From: Pegoplata infirma | Lineage: Eukaryota > Arthropoda > Insecta > Diptera > Anthomyiidae | NCBI GenBank assembly: GCA_963921195.1 | Contig: OY992541.1 | Span: 14,798,644-14,862,643, forward strand | Reading direction: 5' to 3' | Length of the DNA: 64,000 nucleotides | Shown: positions 1-12,756 of the stretch, in pieces | Position numbering within the stretch: position 1 is the stretch's first letter | How the letters are laid out: every line of letters begins with the position of its first letter | Position numbers and translations under genes: made by a program | The notes under the pieces: model-generated | Told to the model about the DNA's origin: nothing | Database searches by the model: none | The model's input: the letters and a program-made list of their open reading frames with translations, nothing else

Positions 1-221
1 TTTTATCGACTCATTTTTCGCATCAAATTCTATATGAATATATATGATGTCTTTATATAATTAAATATAAACATATATAATCTTTTTTACTCGGGCAATA
101 TCAATGTATGATAGATTGCGTTCCCGAGTAAAAAAGATTATACCCGAGTAAAAAAAAATTGTATGGTAAAACATGTTATCTTATAAAATTATATATAATT
201 TATTGGATCTGATTTTGCTAA

Positions 222-560
222 ATTTCATCCGAAAATTGGCCGCGCCAAAGTTATCTCATAACATCTTATAATATATGAAGTTACAGTTTAATATTTGATT
301 GTATGTGATTTCATCCGGAAATTGGCCGCGCCAAAGTTATCCCAAATTATCTATTATCATGATTTTGTATTAAATATGATATAATATGATGTAATTTCAT
401 CCGGAAATTGGCCGCGCCAAAGTTATCTTAAAATATCCAATATCATGATTTTATATTAAATTGGATATTATATAATGTAATTTCATCCGAAATTTGGCCG
501 CGCCAAAGTTATCTTATAATATCTGATATCTTGATTTTATAAAAAAATTATTGGATACAT
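222..560. repeat. Tandem repeat of about 86 bp with a GC core
   Basis: Four head-to-tail units each carry TTTCATCCGRAAATTGG followed by CCGCGCCAAAGTTATC, starting near 222, 309, 394 and 481. TTGGCCGCGCCAA is a near-palindrome and stands out sharply from the AT-rich spacer. A looser relative (TTTTTCGGATGAAAT and similar) lies at 58730-58860 in the third CCCGAG element, in inverted orientation. Confidence 0.85.
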
Positions 561-642
561 TTTTATCCAAAAAATGTTTCTGTTTTTAGATTTATTTTTA
601 GATATAATAATGTCAAACTGAAAATAAATAAAAAAAAAAAAA

Positions 643-721
643 CTTCGAACGGACGGGGATTAGAACCACAAGTCTTCCGTTTTGTAATCGCAATCTCTAC
701 CCTCTAGACCAGCGGACGTTG
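643..721 (-). other. tRNA-like module (A-box and B-box remnant)
   Basis: On the minus strand the stretch reads like a decayed tRNA. An A-box-like TGGTCTAGAGGGTAGAGA is followed about 35 bases later by GGTTCTAATCCCC, a damaged B box. Acceptor and T stems do not pair well, so this is not called a functional tRNA gene. A close relative lies at 58378-58453, and in both copies the module borders the T-arm tandem repeats. Best read as a tRNA-derived (SINE-like) internal promoter module carried by the CCCGAG element family. Confidence 0.5.
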
Positions 722-999
722 TTAGCAAATAACAACTTTAAAAGACTTAGTTTTAAATAAATTGATCGTATCTAATTATATCAAATTGATCTAACATATA
801 GTAATATATGATTATATCCAATTAAATATGTTCTTCACTTGTACACAATTTTCAAAAAGACTTAGAAAATTTTTGATAAAATTTTCAAAAAAAAAAAAAA
901 TTGGAATGACGTACAGCGCTATTAGGGGCTTCCATGGTAAGCTTCAACAATAATTTTAATGTAGCGGTATGCCTTATTTCCAAGTCATGGAATCAGGAA

Positions 1000-1690
1000 A
1001 TCAGAATTAGATTTGAGATCGGGTTCCAAAAATCATTGATAATTTGATAATTTAAACCAAATATAGCCATTATTAACTATATAAATGCAATATAAAATTT
1101 TAAAAATGATTGCAAAAATTTAAAAAGTAAAATTTTTTAAGTTCTAAAAAAACAAATGCAATAAAAAAGTGTTTTCCATTTAAAAAAAATATTTTTTTTT
1201 CTGGAATCGAACTCGGGTTCCCAAAAATGATAGATAATTTTATAATAAATTAAATATAGTTATATATAACTATGTAACAGCAATATGATTTTTTAAAAAT
1301 GATTGCAAAAATTCAAAAAAAGAAAAATTTTTAGTTCTAAAAAAAATAAATGCAATAAAAAAGTGTTTTCTATTTAAAAAAAATAAAAAAAAATATATTT
1401 TTTTTCTGGAATCGAACTCGGGTTCCCAAAAATTATAGATAATTTTATAATAAATCAAATATAGTTATATATAACTGTATAAAAGAAAAATCATTTTTTT
1501 AAAATGATTGCAAAAATTTCAAAAATGAAAATTTTTTAGTTCTAAAAAAATTAAACGCAATAAAAAAGTGTTTTCTATTTAAAAAAATTAAAAAAAAAAA
1601 CTTTTTTTTCTCGACTGGGCCGGGAATTGAACTCGGGTTCCCAAAAATCATATGTGATCTTATATGATACAATAAAAAGTTTTGTATAAC
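1000..1690 (-). repeat. Tandem repeat of about 200 bp carrying tRNA T-arm-like boxes
   Basis: Units of roughly 193-215 bp share a core with TGCAATAAAAAAGTGTTTTC and, on the minus strand, GGGAACCCGAGTTCGATTC, a strong match to the tRNA T-arm/B box. Clear boxes are at 1204-1222, 1409-1427 and 1624-1642, with a fourth worn copy near 1009-1027. The homologous array at 57080-57550 lies on the plus strand with the same spacing. No tRNA 5' half is attached to these boxes. Confidence 0.75.
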
Positions 1691-1799
1691 CATATATGTT
1701 GACACACAAAAATAAATTTTGAAATACTGGCATATATAATTATATATGGCTAGTTGTTTGGTCAAAAAAATATTTTTTTTATACATGATTATATCAAAA

Positions 1800-4062
1800 T
1801 ATATATTCCATTACATATGCGACCATTTATAAATATATATTGAGTTTAGACGAAATTTGCGTATATATAGTACCATACAAACACAGATATGTTATCGTTT
1901 AAGACACATATAATTATATCTATTATTTTTGTTGGAAATTTTTTTAGTATGGAACCATATATAGTTTTAAATGGTATTATATTAGTCATATATAATTATA
2001 CATAAATTGATACTGGATTTTTTGTTTAGTAAAGTCCTATACATAATTAGATATAAAGTCACGTATAATAATGTATGAAATCGGATTAAGTTTTATGTGC
2101 AACGTATGATTACATTTACCATTTATATTAATATATTATGAACAATATAGTTAGATATGATTTTATATGACATCATTTAAAAAAATTGGAAAATTTCAAA
2201 GTGAGATATAATTTTATACTTTGACTCATATAGTTGTATATGATTTTATGAAAACGTATAAAATAATATACATTTATATGAATTCCTTTTTACTCGGGTA
2301 TATGTTTATATTTAATTATATAAAGACATCATATATATTCATATAGAATTTGATGCGAAAAATGAGTCGATAAAACCATATATAGTTGCATTAAATTTGA
2401 TATAATTTGATGTGATTTTAATATAATTTTATATGATTTGATGCGAAAATTGGCCCCTTTTTTAGAAAAATTTATGCAATTATATATAATTAAATAAAAA
2501 AAAAACCCAAAAAAAAACCCAAAAAAAAAATTATATTAAATTATATATAAAGAACTTAGATTTTTTTTCATAAATTTTGCATTATATATAATAACATATA
2601 AAATTTTTAAAACAAATGTTGAAGGTTTAGGTTTGGAACTTAAAAAAAAAAAAAAAATTCTGGACTTAGAAAAATTTTCAAAAGTTATATCAAATTATAT
2701 ATAAAGGACTTAGATTTTTTTTTTTTAATTTTACTCATATAAGATTACATATGATTCAGAAAAAAGTTGCATAAAGTTTTATATAAAATGTCTTCAAATA
2801 TTTTGTTATATTAAATTATATAAAAAAACAGACAGAATTTTATATTTCATATGTAATTATATAAACTAACTTTAATCATATGTTATTATGTATAACCCGA
2901 GTAAAAAAGATCTGATATAATCATATATGCTATTATATAGTTATTTATATTTATATATGGTTATGCATGAACTTTGATATGGACATACAAGTTTATATAT
3001 AGCATTGCATTTTTCCTGTTTTTTTAATATGATAGCATACATATTCGTATCTATTTATATACTGATCTATATGAAATTTGATATGACATATAAGGTCGGG
3101 AATTTTTAGATATGGCAGATAAAAAGATATATGATTTTATTTATAATTATATCCCGAAAAAATTTTTCCCGAACAATTAAAAAAAAATTCCTAAAAAATT
3201 TTATGAAAATTTTCCAAAGTCCCAAACAAAAAATTTTTTTGGCAATTTTTTTGGAGTAAAAAAATCATTGAAAATGTTTTTATAAGAAATTTAATTTTTT
3301 TGAAAAGTTTTTGAGTTCCGAAAAAATGTTTTTAAATTTTCTAAGACACAAACATTTTTTGGAAAATTTAAATCCCTTATAAATGATTTTAGATAAAAAA
3401 AACGACAAATTTTTAATAATTTGCTAAGTCCCGAAAAAATTCCGAAGAATGCAATAAAAACTCTTCTAATTGATAATCCAATCTGATAAAATAATTTCTA
3501 ATTTCACGTTTAAAATTCCAAAAAATTTTATCAGATTTCATCCAATTACATAAAAATTTATCAAATTTTAACAGATAAGATATGATTTAATACAATTAGA
3601 TAGACCCATTTTTGGGATCAAACTTAATCGAATTTGATATTATTTTATCAAAAATAATAGAATTTGATATAATCGTATAATATTCGATCCGCCAATTTTC
3701 GGATCAAAATTAATATGGATTTACATAAAAGCATATCTGTTCATATATAATTAAATATTGCGTCATATAACTTTTTTTTACTCGGGAACTTAACATTTTC
3801 TTTTATATAATTTTATATAAGAAAAAAATACGAAGTGCAAATATATATAATCTTATATGATAGCAAAACAATTTACGTATAAATTTATCAAATAATATAT
3901 GTTTATATAAAAATAAATAAAATTATATATAATCTTTTTTACTCGGGTTAATAAATACTACCCGAGTAAAAAAGTTCCTATATAGTTGTATATAATTTTA
4001 TAAACATCATATATGATTAAATAGAATTATATAGAATTTTATGCGAAAAATGAGTCGATAAA
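1800..4062. repeat. AT-rich modular sequence, no gene seen
   Basis: This stretch consists of degenerate TATATAATTATAT sequence, poly-A/T-rich segments (2450-2750, 3160-3430) and module boundaries at 2298, 2896, 3786, 3947 and 3961. The part from 3787 to 3947 recurs at 11191-11353, and its complement is at 6626-6790. I see no open reading frame with protein-like composition. Confidence 0.7.
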
Positions 4063-4466
4063 ACTATATAAAATTTGATCAATATTTTATATATTTTGAT
4101 AAATTTTTTATGTAATTTTATGCGAAATTTGGACCCCTATTTTTATATAATAATAGCAAAATTATATAATTAGATATAATTATATAAAAATATATAAAAT
4201 TGTATGAAACTGTATAAAACTATATAAAGTTACATAAAATTATATCAAGTTTTATATAAATCATAAAATTTTGTTTTAATTATATATAATTTTATGTAAC
4301 TTTATATAGTTTTATACAGTTTTATACAATTTTATATTTTTTTATATAATTATATCTAATTATATAAATTTGCTGTTGTTATATAAAAATAGGGGTCCAA
4401 ATTTCGCATAAAATTATATAAAAAATTTATCAAAATATATGAAATATTGATCAAATTTTATATACA
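4063..4466. repeat. Long AT-rich palindrome of about 400 bp
   Basis: The two halves are near-perfect reverse complements about a centre near 4268. The left arm runs from the GATCAA segment near 4077 through TTTGGACCCCTATTTTTATA and TATAATTAGATATAATTATA. The right arm carries the complements in reverse order and ends with TTGATCAAATTTTATATA. Folded RNA or DNA would form a hairpin of about 200 bp. Confidence 0.8.
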
Positions 4467-4518
4467 CGACCCAAGTAAAAAAGATCATATATAATTATAT
4501 ATAGTTTTATATATACCC

Positions 4519-5280
4519 TAGAGTGTCCCTTATTTTGGAAATGTTGGAAATCTTGAGACGGTACCCGCTCATTTTTTTCCTTTTGACTTAAAAATAACTC
4601 AGGAAAAATTTTACGCCCCTAGGACCACGCCTTCCCTACGCGACGGGCCCTTAAAGAGCGGGGCCTAAAAAATCATTTTTCCATACAAACCAAAAAAATT
4701 TTTTTTTGATTTTTAATTTTTTTGTTATTATTTATTATATTACTTGGTTTGCTTATTCACAACAAAAAATTTGATTTTGGTGGGATAAGTCTTTCAGCGC
4801 TAAAAAATTTTTCGCAAAAAAAAAATTTGGGCGGCCGATGTCACAGATATGAATAATTTTTTTTTTGGAATATATATCATTTAAAGCAACATAGCAGCTA
4901 AAACCGTTGCTGGTCAAAACTAAAAAAAAATATTTTTTAAAAATTTTTTACTGTAGGACCCCGGCCGCCCACATTTTTTTTTTGCGAAAAATTTTTTAGC
5001 GCTGAAAGACTTATCCCTCCAAAATCAAATTTTTTGTCGTGAATAAGCAAACCAAGTAATATAATAATTAATAACAAAAAAATTAAAAATCAAAAAAAAT
5101 TTTTTTTGGTTTTTATGGAAAAATGATTTTTTAGGCCCCGCTCTTTAAGGCCCCGTCGCGTAGGGAAGGCGTGGTCCTAGGGGCGTAAAATTTTTCCTGA
5201 GTTATTTTTAAGTCAAAAGGAAAAAAATGAGCGGGTACCGTCTCAAGATTTCCAACATTTCCAAAATAAGGGACACTCTA
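4519..5280. mobile_element. Foldback (long-palindrome) element with TA target duplication
   Basis: The element starts GAGTGTCCCTTATTTTGG at 4521 and ends with its exact complement at 5278, with TA on both sides. The arms are nearly perfect over about 310-320 bp (4521-4838 and 4961-5278) and include the GC-rich blocks near 4610-4670 and 5130-5190. About 120 bp in the centre is unpaired. There is no coding capacity. The TA duplication and long arms fit a non-autonomous Tc1/mariner-like foldback element; the family is inferred. Confidence 0.88.
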
Positions 5281-7759
5281 ATATACACATATTATTTTAT
5301 AAATCTATATGTATTTTTTGTTGCATCATATGTGATTTTATATATTTGCACTTCTAATTTTTTTCTTATATAAAATTGTATAACAGAAAAAATTGACTTT
5401 TATATAATAACATATGTTTTAAAGTTGGTTTATATTATTTCATATGAACTTCAAAATTCTGTCTTCTTTTTTATATAATTTGATAAAACAAAATATTTGA
5501 AGTAATTTTATATAAAACTTTATGCAACGGTTTTTTAAATTATATGTTATTTTATATGAGTAAAATTTAAAAAAAAAATTCTAAGTCCTTTATATATAAT
5601 TTAATATAACTTTTGAAAATTTTTCTAAGTCCAAAAAAAATTAAAATTTTCTAAGTCCCAAAATTCTAGGAGAGATGCAAAATTAAAAAAAAATACATAT
5701 AATTAGATGTAACTTTTAAAAAATTTTCTAAGTCTAGACTTTTTTTTTGAAAATTTTCAAAGTCCCAAAAATATTTTTGAAAATTTTTAAGTCCGGAAAC
5801 AAAATTTTATTTTGTAAATTTTTTTTTGCGTTTTTTGGGGAAAACATTTGTTTGCTTATATATAAATATATTTAATTATATATAATTGCATCAATTTTAT
5901 ACAAAAAAGGGTCCAATTTTCGCATATAACTATATAAAATTATATTAAAATTATATCAAATTTGATCAGATTTGATCAAATTTGATAAGTTTTTATATCG
6001 CTTTATCGACTCATTTTTCGCATTAAACTATATAAGATTATATATGATGTCTTTATATAATTTTATATGAATATATATAATCTTTTTTACTCGGGGAGTA
6101 AAAAAGTTCCTATATAGTTGTATATAATTTTATAAACATTATATATGATTAAATAGAATTATATAGAATTTGATGCGAAAAATGAGTCGATAAAACTACC
6201 CGAGTAAAAAAGTTCCTATATAATTGTATATAATTTTATAAACATCATATATGATTAAATAGAATTATATAGAATTTGATGCGAAAAATGAGTCGATAAA
6301 ACCATATAAAATTTTATCAATATTACTTGTGTTTTGATAAATTTTTTATATAATTTTATGCGAAATTTGGACCCCTATTTTTATATAACAAAAGCAAATT
6401 TATATAATCAGATATAATTATATACAACTATATCAAATTATATAAAACAATATATAATTTTATAAAGTTATATAAAATTATATCAAGTTTTATATAAATC
6501 ATAAAATTTTGTTTTAATTATATATAATTATATATAATTTTATGTAACTTTATATAGTTTTATGCCGTTTTATACAATTTTATATATTTTTATATAATTA
6601 TATCTAATTATATAATTTTGCTATTCCCGAGTAAAAAAGATTATATATAATTTTACTTATTTTTATATAAACATATATTATTTGATAAATTTATACGTAA
6701 ATTGTTTTGCTATCATATAAGATTATATATATTTACACTTCGTATTTTTTTCTTATATAAAATTATATAAAAGAAAATGTTAAGTTATACATAATAACAT
6801 ATGATTAAAGTTAGTTTATATAATTACATATGAAATATAAAATTCTGTCTGTTTTTTTTATATAATTTAATATAACAAAATATTCCCGAGTAAAAAAGAT
6901 TATATATAATTTTACTTATTTTTATATAAACATATATTATTTGATAAATTTATACGTAAATTGTTTTGCTATCATATAAGATTATATATATTTGCACTTC
7001 GTATTTTTTTCTTATATAAAATTATATAAAAGAAAATGTTAAGTTATACATAATAACATATGATTAAAGTTAGTTTATATAATTACATATGAAATATAAA
7101 ATTCTGTCTGTTTTTTTATATAATTTAATATAACAAAATATTTGAAGACATTTTATATAAAATTTTATGCAACTTTTTTCTAAATCATATGTAATCTTAT
7201 ATGAGTAAAATTAAAAAAAAATCTAAGTCCTTTATATATAATTTGATATAACTTTTGAAAATTTTTCTAAGTCCAGAATTTTTTTTTTTTTTTTTAAGTT
7301 CCAAACCTAAACCTTAAACATTTGTTTTAAATATTTTATATGTTATTATATATAATGCAAAATTTATGAAAAAAAGCTAAGTTCTTTATATATAATTTAA
7401 TATAATTTTTTTTTTGTTTTTTTTTGGGATTTTTTTTTATTTAATTATATATAATTGCATAAATTTTTCTAAAAAAGGGGCCAATTTTCGCATCAAATCA
7501 TATAAAATTATATTAAAATCACATCAAATTATATCAAATTTAATGCAACTTTATATGGTTTTATCGACTCATTTTTCGCATCAAATTCTATATGAATATA
7601 TATGATGTCTTTATATAATTAAATATAAACATATATAATCTTTTTTACTCGGGTAGTTTTATCGACTCATTTTTCGCATCAAATTCTATATAATTCTATT
7701 TAATCATATATGATGTTTATAAAATTATATACAACTATATAGGAACTTTTTTACTCGGG
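5281..7759. repeat. AT-rich modules with a 259-bp direct duplication
   Basis: 5281-6095 is the inverted counterpart of modules further left. Two consecutive units from 6626 to 7140 each begin CCCGAGTAAAAAAGATTATA and are nearly identical for about 255 bp (6626-6880 and 6885-7140), which points to a recent tandem duplication or insertion of one module into another. 6096-6300 similarly repeats one module about 100 bp apart. No gene is visible. Confidence 0.75.
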
Positions 7760-8639
7760 TAGTTAAAAAAAAAAAAAGTGTGTTTTAAAAAGTAGCTTTC
7801 TTAATGCTTGATACGCAATTTACGCGAAATCTAATGACGATGTACCAAATTAAAGGTCATATTCGGAATTAGCACCTTTAAATTAGTTAAGAAACTAAGT
7901 TAAGAAAATTGTGAATTTGTAAAAGTGATGCAATTTTTGATTAATGAAATTTTGAAAGATGCATAAAATCCGCAATCTTCAAAATTCATTAATGCCACTC
8001 AGTTTTGGGATAAATCTTTATAAGTACCAGCAATTGCCAATTATAGAAATTAATTTCTATTAGCGGTTTGGGTGTGCCCTGGCAGTTTATCTGGAGACAA
8101 AATTGGCGCGTTTTCAGCGTACAGTTACATTAATTCCCAATTTTTGCACACGATCCAGAATTACGAGCAATCGTCTGACGGGTATATTTTAAATCTAAAT
8201 TCTTTTCGCGTGAAAATACAAGCAAAAGTTTAAAATCGTGAAATGTCAGATTTTTGCAAAATGTTTGCTAATCAAAATTTTAACACGCTATATCGATTTT
8301 ATTATAAAAAATCAAAAAATATTTGGATCACGCGATGTGCTGCCCACTTTTAAGAAAAATTGCGAATGTGCCTCGGAAAAAAATGGATTTTTGTTGACTT
8401 TCACGTTTTGTCTCTCAACCTTTGTCTAGCTAGTACTCCGCTCCTATTGAGGACACATTCATGAGACCGGTTTTAAACTGTAGGGAATTACGACAGCTAT
8501 CATTCTTTGTATTAGCTTTTGAAAAGTATGAAGCGGCGCAAATTTCCTGATCAAAAAACGACAAAAAATTTAAAATGAAGAAATTTTAATTTCAAACAGT
8601 TACCACCAAATAACTTTTTTGTTATTGATGACACATCAA
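7760..8639. other. Non-repetitive interval without recognisable gene
   Basis: This interval has a more balanced composition than its surroundings and no obvious repeat structure. Neither strand holds a reading frame over about 65 codons, and none resembles a known family. It may be unique intergenic DNA or the worn end of the tandem-repeat element that follows. Confidence 0.4.
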
Positions 8640-9410
8640 ATTCATAAATAAATAAGAGACTTGAAATTTGGACTGTATGTTACCCTCCCGCAATATAGAT
8701 CCACTATGGCTGGAGTTTTGCCAATGGTAAGGGGGTAAAAAGGGTAAAAAATTGTACTTTTAGTACTTTTTAAATCTCCTGATATAATGATCATAGAGAC
8801 TTGAAATTTGGACTGTATGTTCACCTCCCGGAATATAGATCTATTAAGGCTGGATTTTTGCCAGTGTTGACTCTATGGGGGTCAAAAGGGTAAAAAACTG
8901 TACTTTTGGTGCTTTTTATATCTCCTGAAATAATGGTCATAGAAACTTGACATTTGGGCAGTATGTTCACATCCTAGAATATAGATCCAGTACGGCTGGA
9001 TTATTGCCAATGTTGATTCTAAGGGAGTAAAAAGGGAAAAAATCTGTACTGTTGGTAACTTTTATATTTCCTTAAAAAATTGTCACATAGACTTGAAATT
9101 TGGACTGTATGTTCACCTCCCGGAATATAGATCCCCTAAGGCTGGGTTTTTGCCAATGATGTTTCTAATAGGGTAAAAAGGGTAAAAATATATACTTTTG
9201 TTACATTTTATATTTCCTTAAATAATGGTACTAGAAAATTGAAATTTGCAATGTCGGTTCACCTTCCGGAAAAAAAGATTCACTAAGACTCGGGTTTTGC
9301 CAATGTTGATTCTACGGGGGTAAAATGGATAAAAAATTACTTTTGGTACTTTTTTTTATTTACTGAAATAATGGTTATTCACACTTGAAATTTTGAATGT
9401 AGGATCCTTT
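8640..9410. repeat. Tandem repeat of about 145 bp
   Basis: At least five head-to-tail units carry ACTTGAAATTTGGACTGTAT, then ATGTTCACCTCCCGGAATAT, then GGGTAAAAAGGGTAAAAA and TACTTTT. Unit starts are near 8655, 8793, 8945, 9090 and 9232, with a worn sixth near 9383. Later units are progressively more diverged. The array probably belongs to one larger element that continues through the 16-bp repeats and ends at 13926. Confidence 0.85.
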
Positions 9411-9477
9411 AGTGAAATAAAACATTCTGGAACAAGTACTTTCCGAAAATTCTGTACCGTTTCTAAAATGTACCTTT

Positions 9478-9700
9478 TATAAAAGGTTCCTTTATAAAAA
9501 GTACCTTTTATAAAAAGTACCTTTTATAAAAAGTACCTTTTATAAAAAGTACCTTTTATAAAAAGTACCTTTTTTATAAAAAATACCTTTTATAAAAAGT
9601 ACCTTTTATAAAAAGTACCTTTTATAAAAAGTACCTCTCATAAAAAGTACCTTTTTATAAAAAGTACCTTTCATTAAAAGCACCTTTTATAAAAAATACC
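9478..9700. repeat. Microsatellite-like array of GTACCTTTTATAAAAA
   Basis: About 14 copies of a 16-bp unit lie head to tail. The unit is nearly self-complementary (AAAAGGTACCTTTT when units abut). The array is interrupted at 9700/13764 by the CCCGAG insertion and resumes for two units at 13764-13797, which fixes the insertion boundaries. Confidence 0.92.
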
Positions 9701-11656
9701 CCCGAGTAAAAATAATTTAATATGATCTTATATACTTTTATATAGTCATATTATTTCATATATAATCATGTGTGACACTATGTATTGCAAGATAAATTTA
9801 TATAATAAATTTTGATGTGGGATTTTTTTAAGATACCCGAGTAAAAAAGATTATATATGTTTATATTTAATTATATAAAGACATCATATATATTCATATA
9901 GAATTTGATGCGAAAAATGAGTCGATAAAACCATATAAAGTTGCATTAAATTTGATATAATTTGATGTGATTTTAATATAATTTTATATGATTTGATGCG
10001 AAAAAAACTTCATATAGTTTTATACAGTTTTATACAATTTTATATATTTTTATATAATTATATCTTATTATATAATTTTGCTATTATTATATAAAAATAG
10101 GGGTCCAAATTTCGCATAAAATTATATAAAAAATTTATCAAAATATATGAAACATTGATCAAATTTTATATAGTTTTATCGACTCATTTTTCGCATCAAA
10201 TTCTATATAATTCTATTTAATTATATATAATGTTTATAAAATTATATACAACTATATAGGAACTTTTTTACTCGGCCCGAGTAAAAAAAGGTTATATGAC
10301 GCAATATTTAATTATATATGAAAAGATATGCTTTTATATTAATCCATATTAATTTTGATCCGAAAATTGGCGGATCGAATATTATACGATTATATCAAAT
10401 TCTATTATTTTTGATAAAATAATATCAAATTTGATAAAGTTTGATCCCAAAAATGGGTCTATCTAATTGTATTAAATCATATCTTATCTGTTAAAATTAG
10501 ATAAATTTTTATATAATTAGATGAAATCTGGTAAAATTTTTTGGAATTTTAAACGTGATTATTTTATCAGATTGGATACATTATCAATTACAAGAGTTTT
10601 TATTGCATTCTTCGGAATTTTTTCGGGACAAATTATTAAAAATTTGTCATACTTTTTCTAAAATCATTCATAAGGGATTAAAATTTTCCAAAAAATTTTT
10701 GTGTCTTAGAAAATTTAAAAACATTTTTTCGGAAAATTTTTCAAAAAAAAATTAAATTTCTCCTAAAAACATTTTCAGTGACTTTTTTTTACTCAAAAAA
10801 AAAATTGCCAAAAAAATTTTGTGTCCGGGACTTTGGAAAATTTTTTAGGACTTGAAATTTTTTAAATTTTTTTTTAATTGTCCGGGACTTAAAAAAATTT
10901 GAAAATTTTTTTCGGGATATAATTATAAATAAAATCATATATCTTTTTATCTGCCATATCTAAAAATTCCCGACCATATCTAATTTCATATAGATCTAAT
11001 TTCATATAGATCTAATTTCATATAGATCGGCATATAAATAGATATGAATATGTATGCTATCATATTAAAAAACAAGGAAAAATACAATGCTATATATAAA
11101 CTTGTATGTCCATATCAAAGTTCATGCATAACCATATATAAATAATTATATAATGGCATATATGATTATATCAGATCTTTTTTACTCGGGGGGTTAACAT
11201 TTTCTTTTATATAATTTTATATAAGAAAAAAATACGAAGTGCAAATATATATAATCTTATATGATAGCAAAACAATTTACGTATAAATTTATCAAATAAT
11301 ATATGTTTATATAAAAATAAGTAAAATTATATATATAATCTTTTTTACTCGGGTATCGCCATACATAACTATATGTTGTAACATCTGGTCCAATGCATCA
11401 TTTTAAATTTCTAAAAGTTTTATATGAAATTTTATATGCCTCCATTATTTTTTAATTTTTTTAAGTTTTTTTCAAGAACATATTTTTATCGCAAATATTT
11501 TCAAAGTGTTTTATATAAAATTTCATATGACTTAATATTTTTTTTGTCTTTCTAAGATTTTTCCAAGCACCACTTTTTTATCACGAATATTTTCTAACGG
11601 TCAAATTCATAACGTTGTAAGACCTGCTAATAAAAGGTTTATAGGGAAAATTATTA

Positions 11657-12165
11657 GAGTCCGACCGAATATTCGGTTTCGGTCTCGGTTTCGGCCGAAT
11701 AATGGGGTTTCGGCCTCCATTCGGTATTCGGCAAAATTTTGGCCGAATATTAGCCGAAACCGAAACTTTTTGGTATTTTAAAAAATATGTAAAAAAGTCG
11801 GTGAATTTTTCGATTTCGTATTTCATTACACTTGTTTCAGTTCAATTGAAGAAAATGTTAAAATAAATGTAAAACTGTTTCAGTTCAAAAATTATTTTCT
11901 CCTAATCTGCAAATGAAATACACAATTTTTTGTTGTAAGTTTTATAAAAAACATTTTTTTTTTCAAAAATACAACAATTCCTATGGTTTAAAAGCATTAT
12001 AAGCTGTATATTAATTTTTAACAACTTTTTAATAATTTTATTCATGCCAGGCGGTATTTTTTTTTAAATTTCGGTTTCGGTTCGGTTTCGGCCGAATATT
12101 ACTTTTTCGGCCGAATATTTGGTTCGGTGCGGTTTCGGCCTCGAAAACTGGTTTCGGTCGGACTC
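11657..12165. mobile_element. Short TIR element rich in GGCCGAATATTCGG
   Basis: It starts GAGTCCGACCGAATATTCGG and ends with the near complement ending GGTCGGACTC, flanked by TTA on the left and TAA on the right. Both ends consist of interleaved TCGGTTTCGGCC and GCCGAATATT motifs, with an AT-rich centre of about 300 bp. It has no coding capacity. The terminal GAGTC and TA-containing flanks resemble the element at 12757-13198. Confidence 0.78.
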
Positions 12166-12753
12166 TAAAAATTATCTAAAACATTATTCAAAATCGTTTT
12201 AAAGCTAAATATTTATAAAAGGTTTATAGTAGGGTATAGTCAACAATAAACCCTTAATAAAGTTTGGAGTTGAGAAGTCGTTCATTTTGTGCTCGGCATT
12301 TAATCTATAATTATCTAAACATGTAATGAAACATTCTCCACTCTAGAATAGTTATATTCCATCAATTTATATTCTAAAAATCGAAGATATCTTCAACAAT
12401 TAACATATTTAGGATGTTTTCAATAAAAAAAATGTCAAATATTTGTTAAAAATAAATTAAAATCAAATAAAACAAAATAGTGATGTACATGCATGCATGC
12501 ATGTACATATCCGGTATTTGAATATTTTTTGTACTCTTGGTATTAAATTACAATTATTTCGCTATTACTTCTATTTGATTTCTATATAATGTTAAGAAAA
12601 ACGATTTAAACAAATTTTTATTTCATACGAAATCTTTTCTAACTCTTAAATTTGCAAAAAAAAATATTTACTTACGACTACCGAGTCAATCGATTCATGA
12701 TTTTATACATCACAAACAATTAAAAGAGAAATATAGCAAGGGTGTTGCCAACA
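12166..12753. other. AT-rich spacer between two short TIR elements
   Basis: The spacer is non-coding AT-rich sequence. It includes a small palindrome, TGTACATGCATGCATGCATG, near 12484. The phrase AAAAGGTTTATAGTAGGGTA here and AAAGGTTTATTGTACTTTAA at 13268 suggest that the same older sequence lies on both sides of the 12757-13198 element. No gene is seen. Confidence 0.5.
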
Positions 12754-12756
12754 TTA

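Larger units (their letters stand above)
1..7759. repeat. AT-rich block of CCCGAGTAAAAA-bounded modules
   Basis: The block is almost wholly TATATAATT-like sequence cut by the motif CCCGAGTAAAAAAG or its complement. Plus-sense copies begin near 123, 143, 2896, 3961, 6199, 6626 and 6885. Complementary copies end near 95, 2298, 3786, 3947, 6095, 7653 and 7759. Modules recur in both orientations: the start of the window (about 1-95) reappears inverted at 2285-2385, direct at 7558-7653 and inverted at 9836-9945. The motif behaves as a short terminal inverted repeat, as the cleaner insertions at 9701-13763 and 54887-61140 show. I see no coding sequence; the short reading frames are chance openings. 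Confidence 0.8.

Noticed and set aside
643..721. Functional tRNA gene
   Set aside because: A and B boxes are visible, but acceptor and T stems cannot be paired properly; the same holds for 58378-58453.
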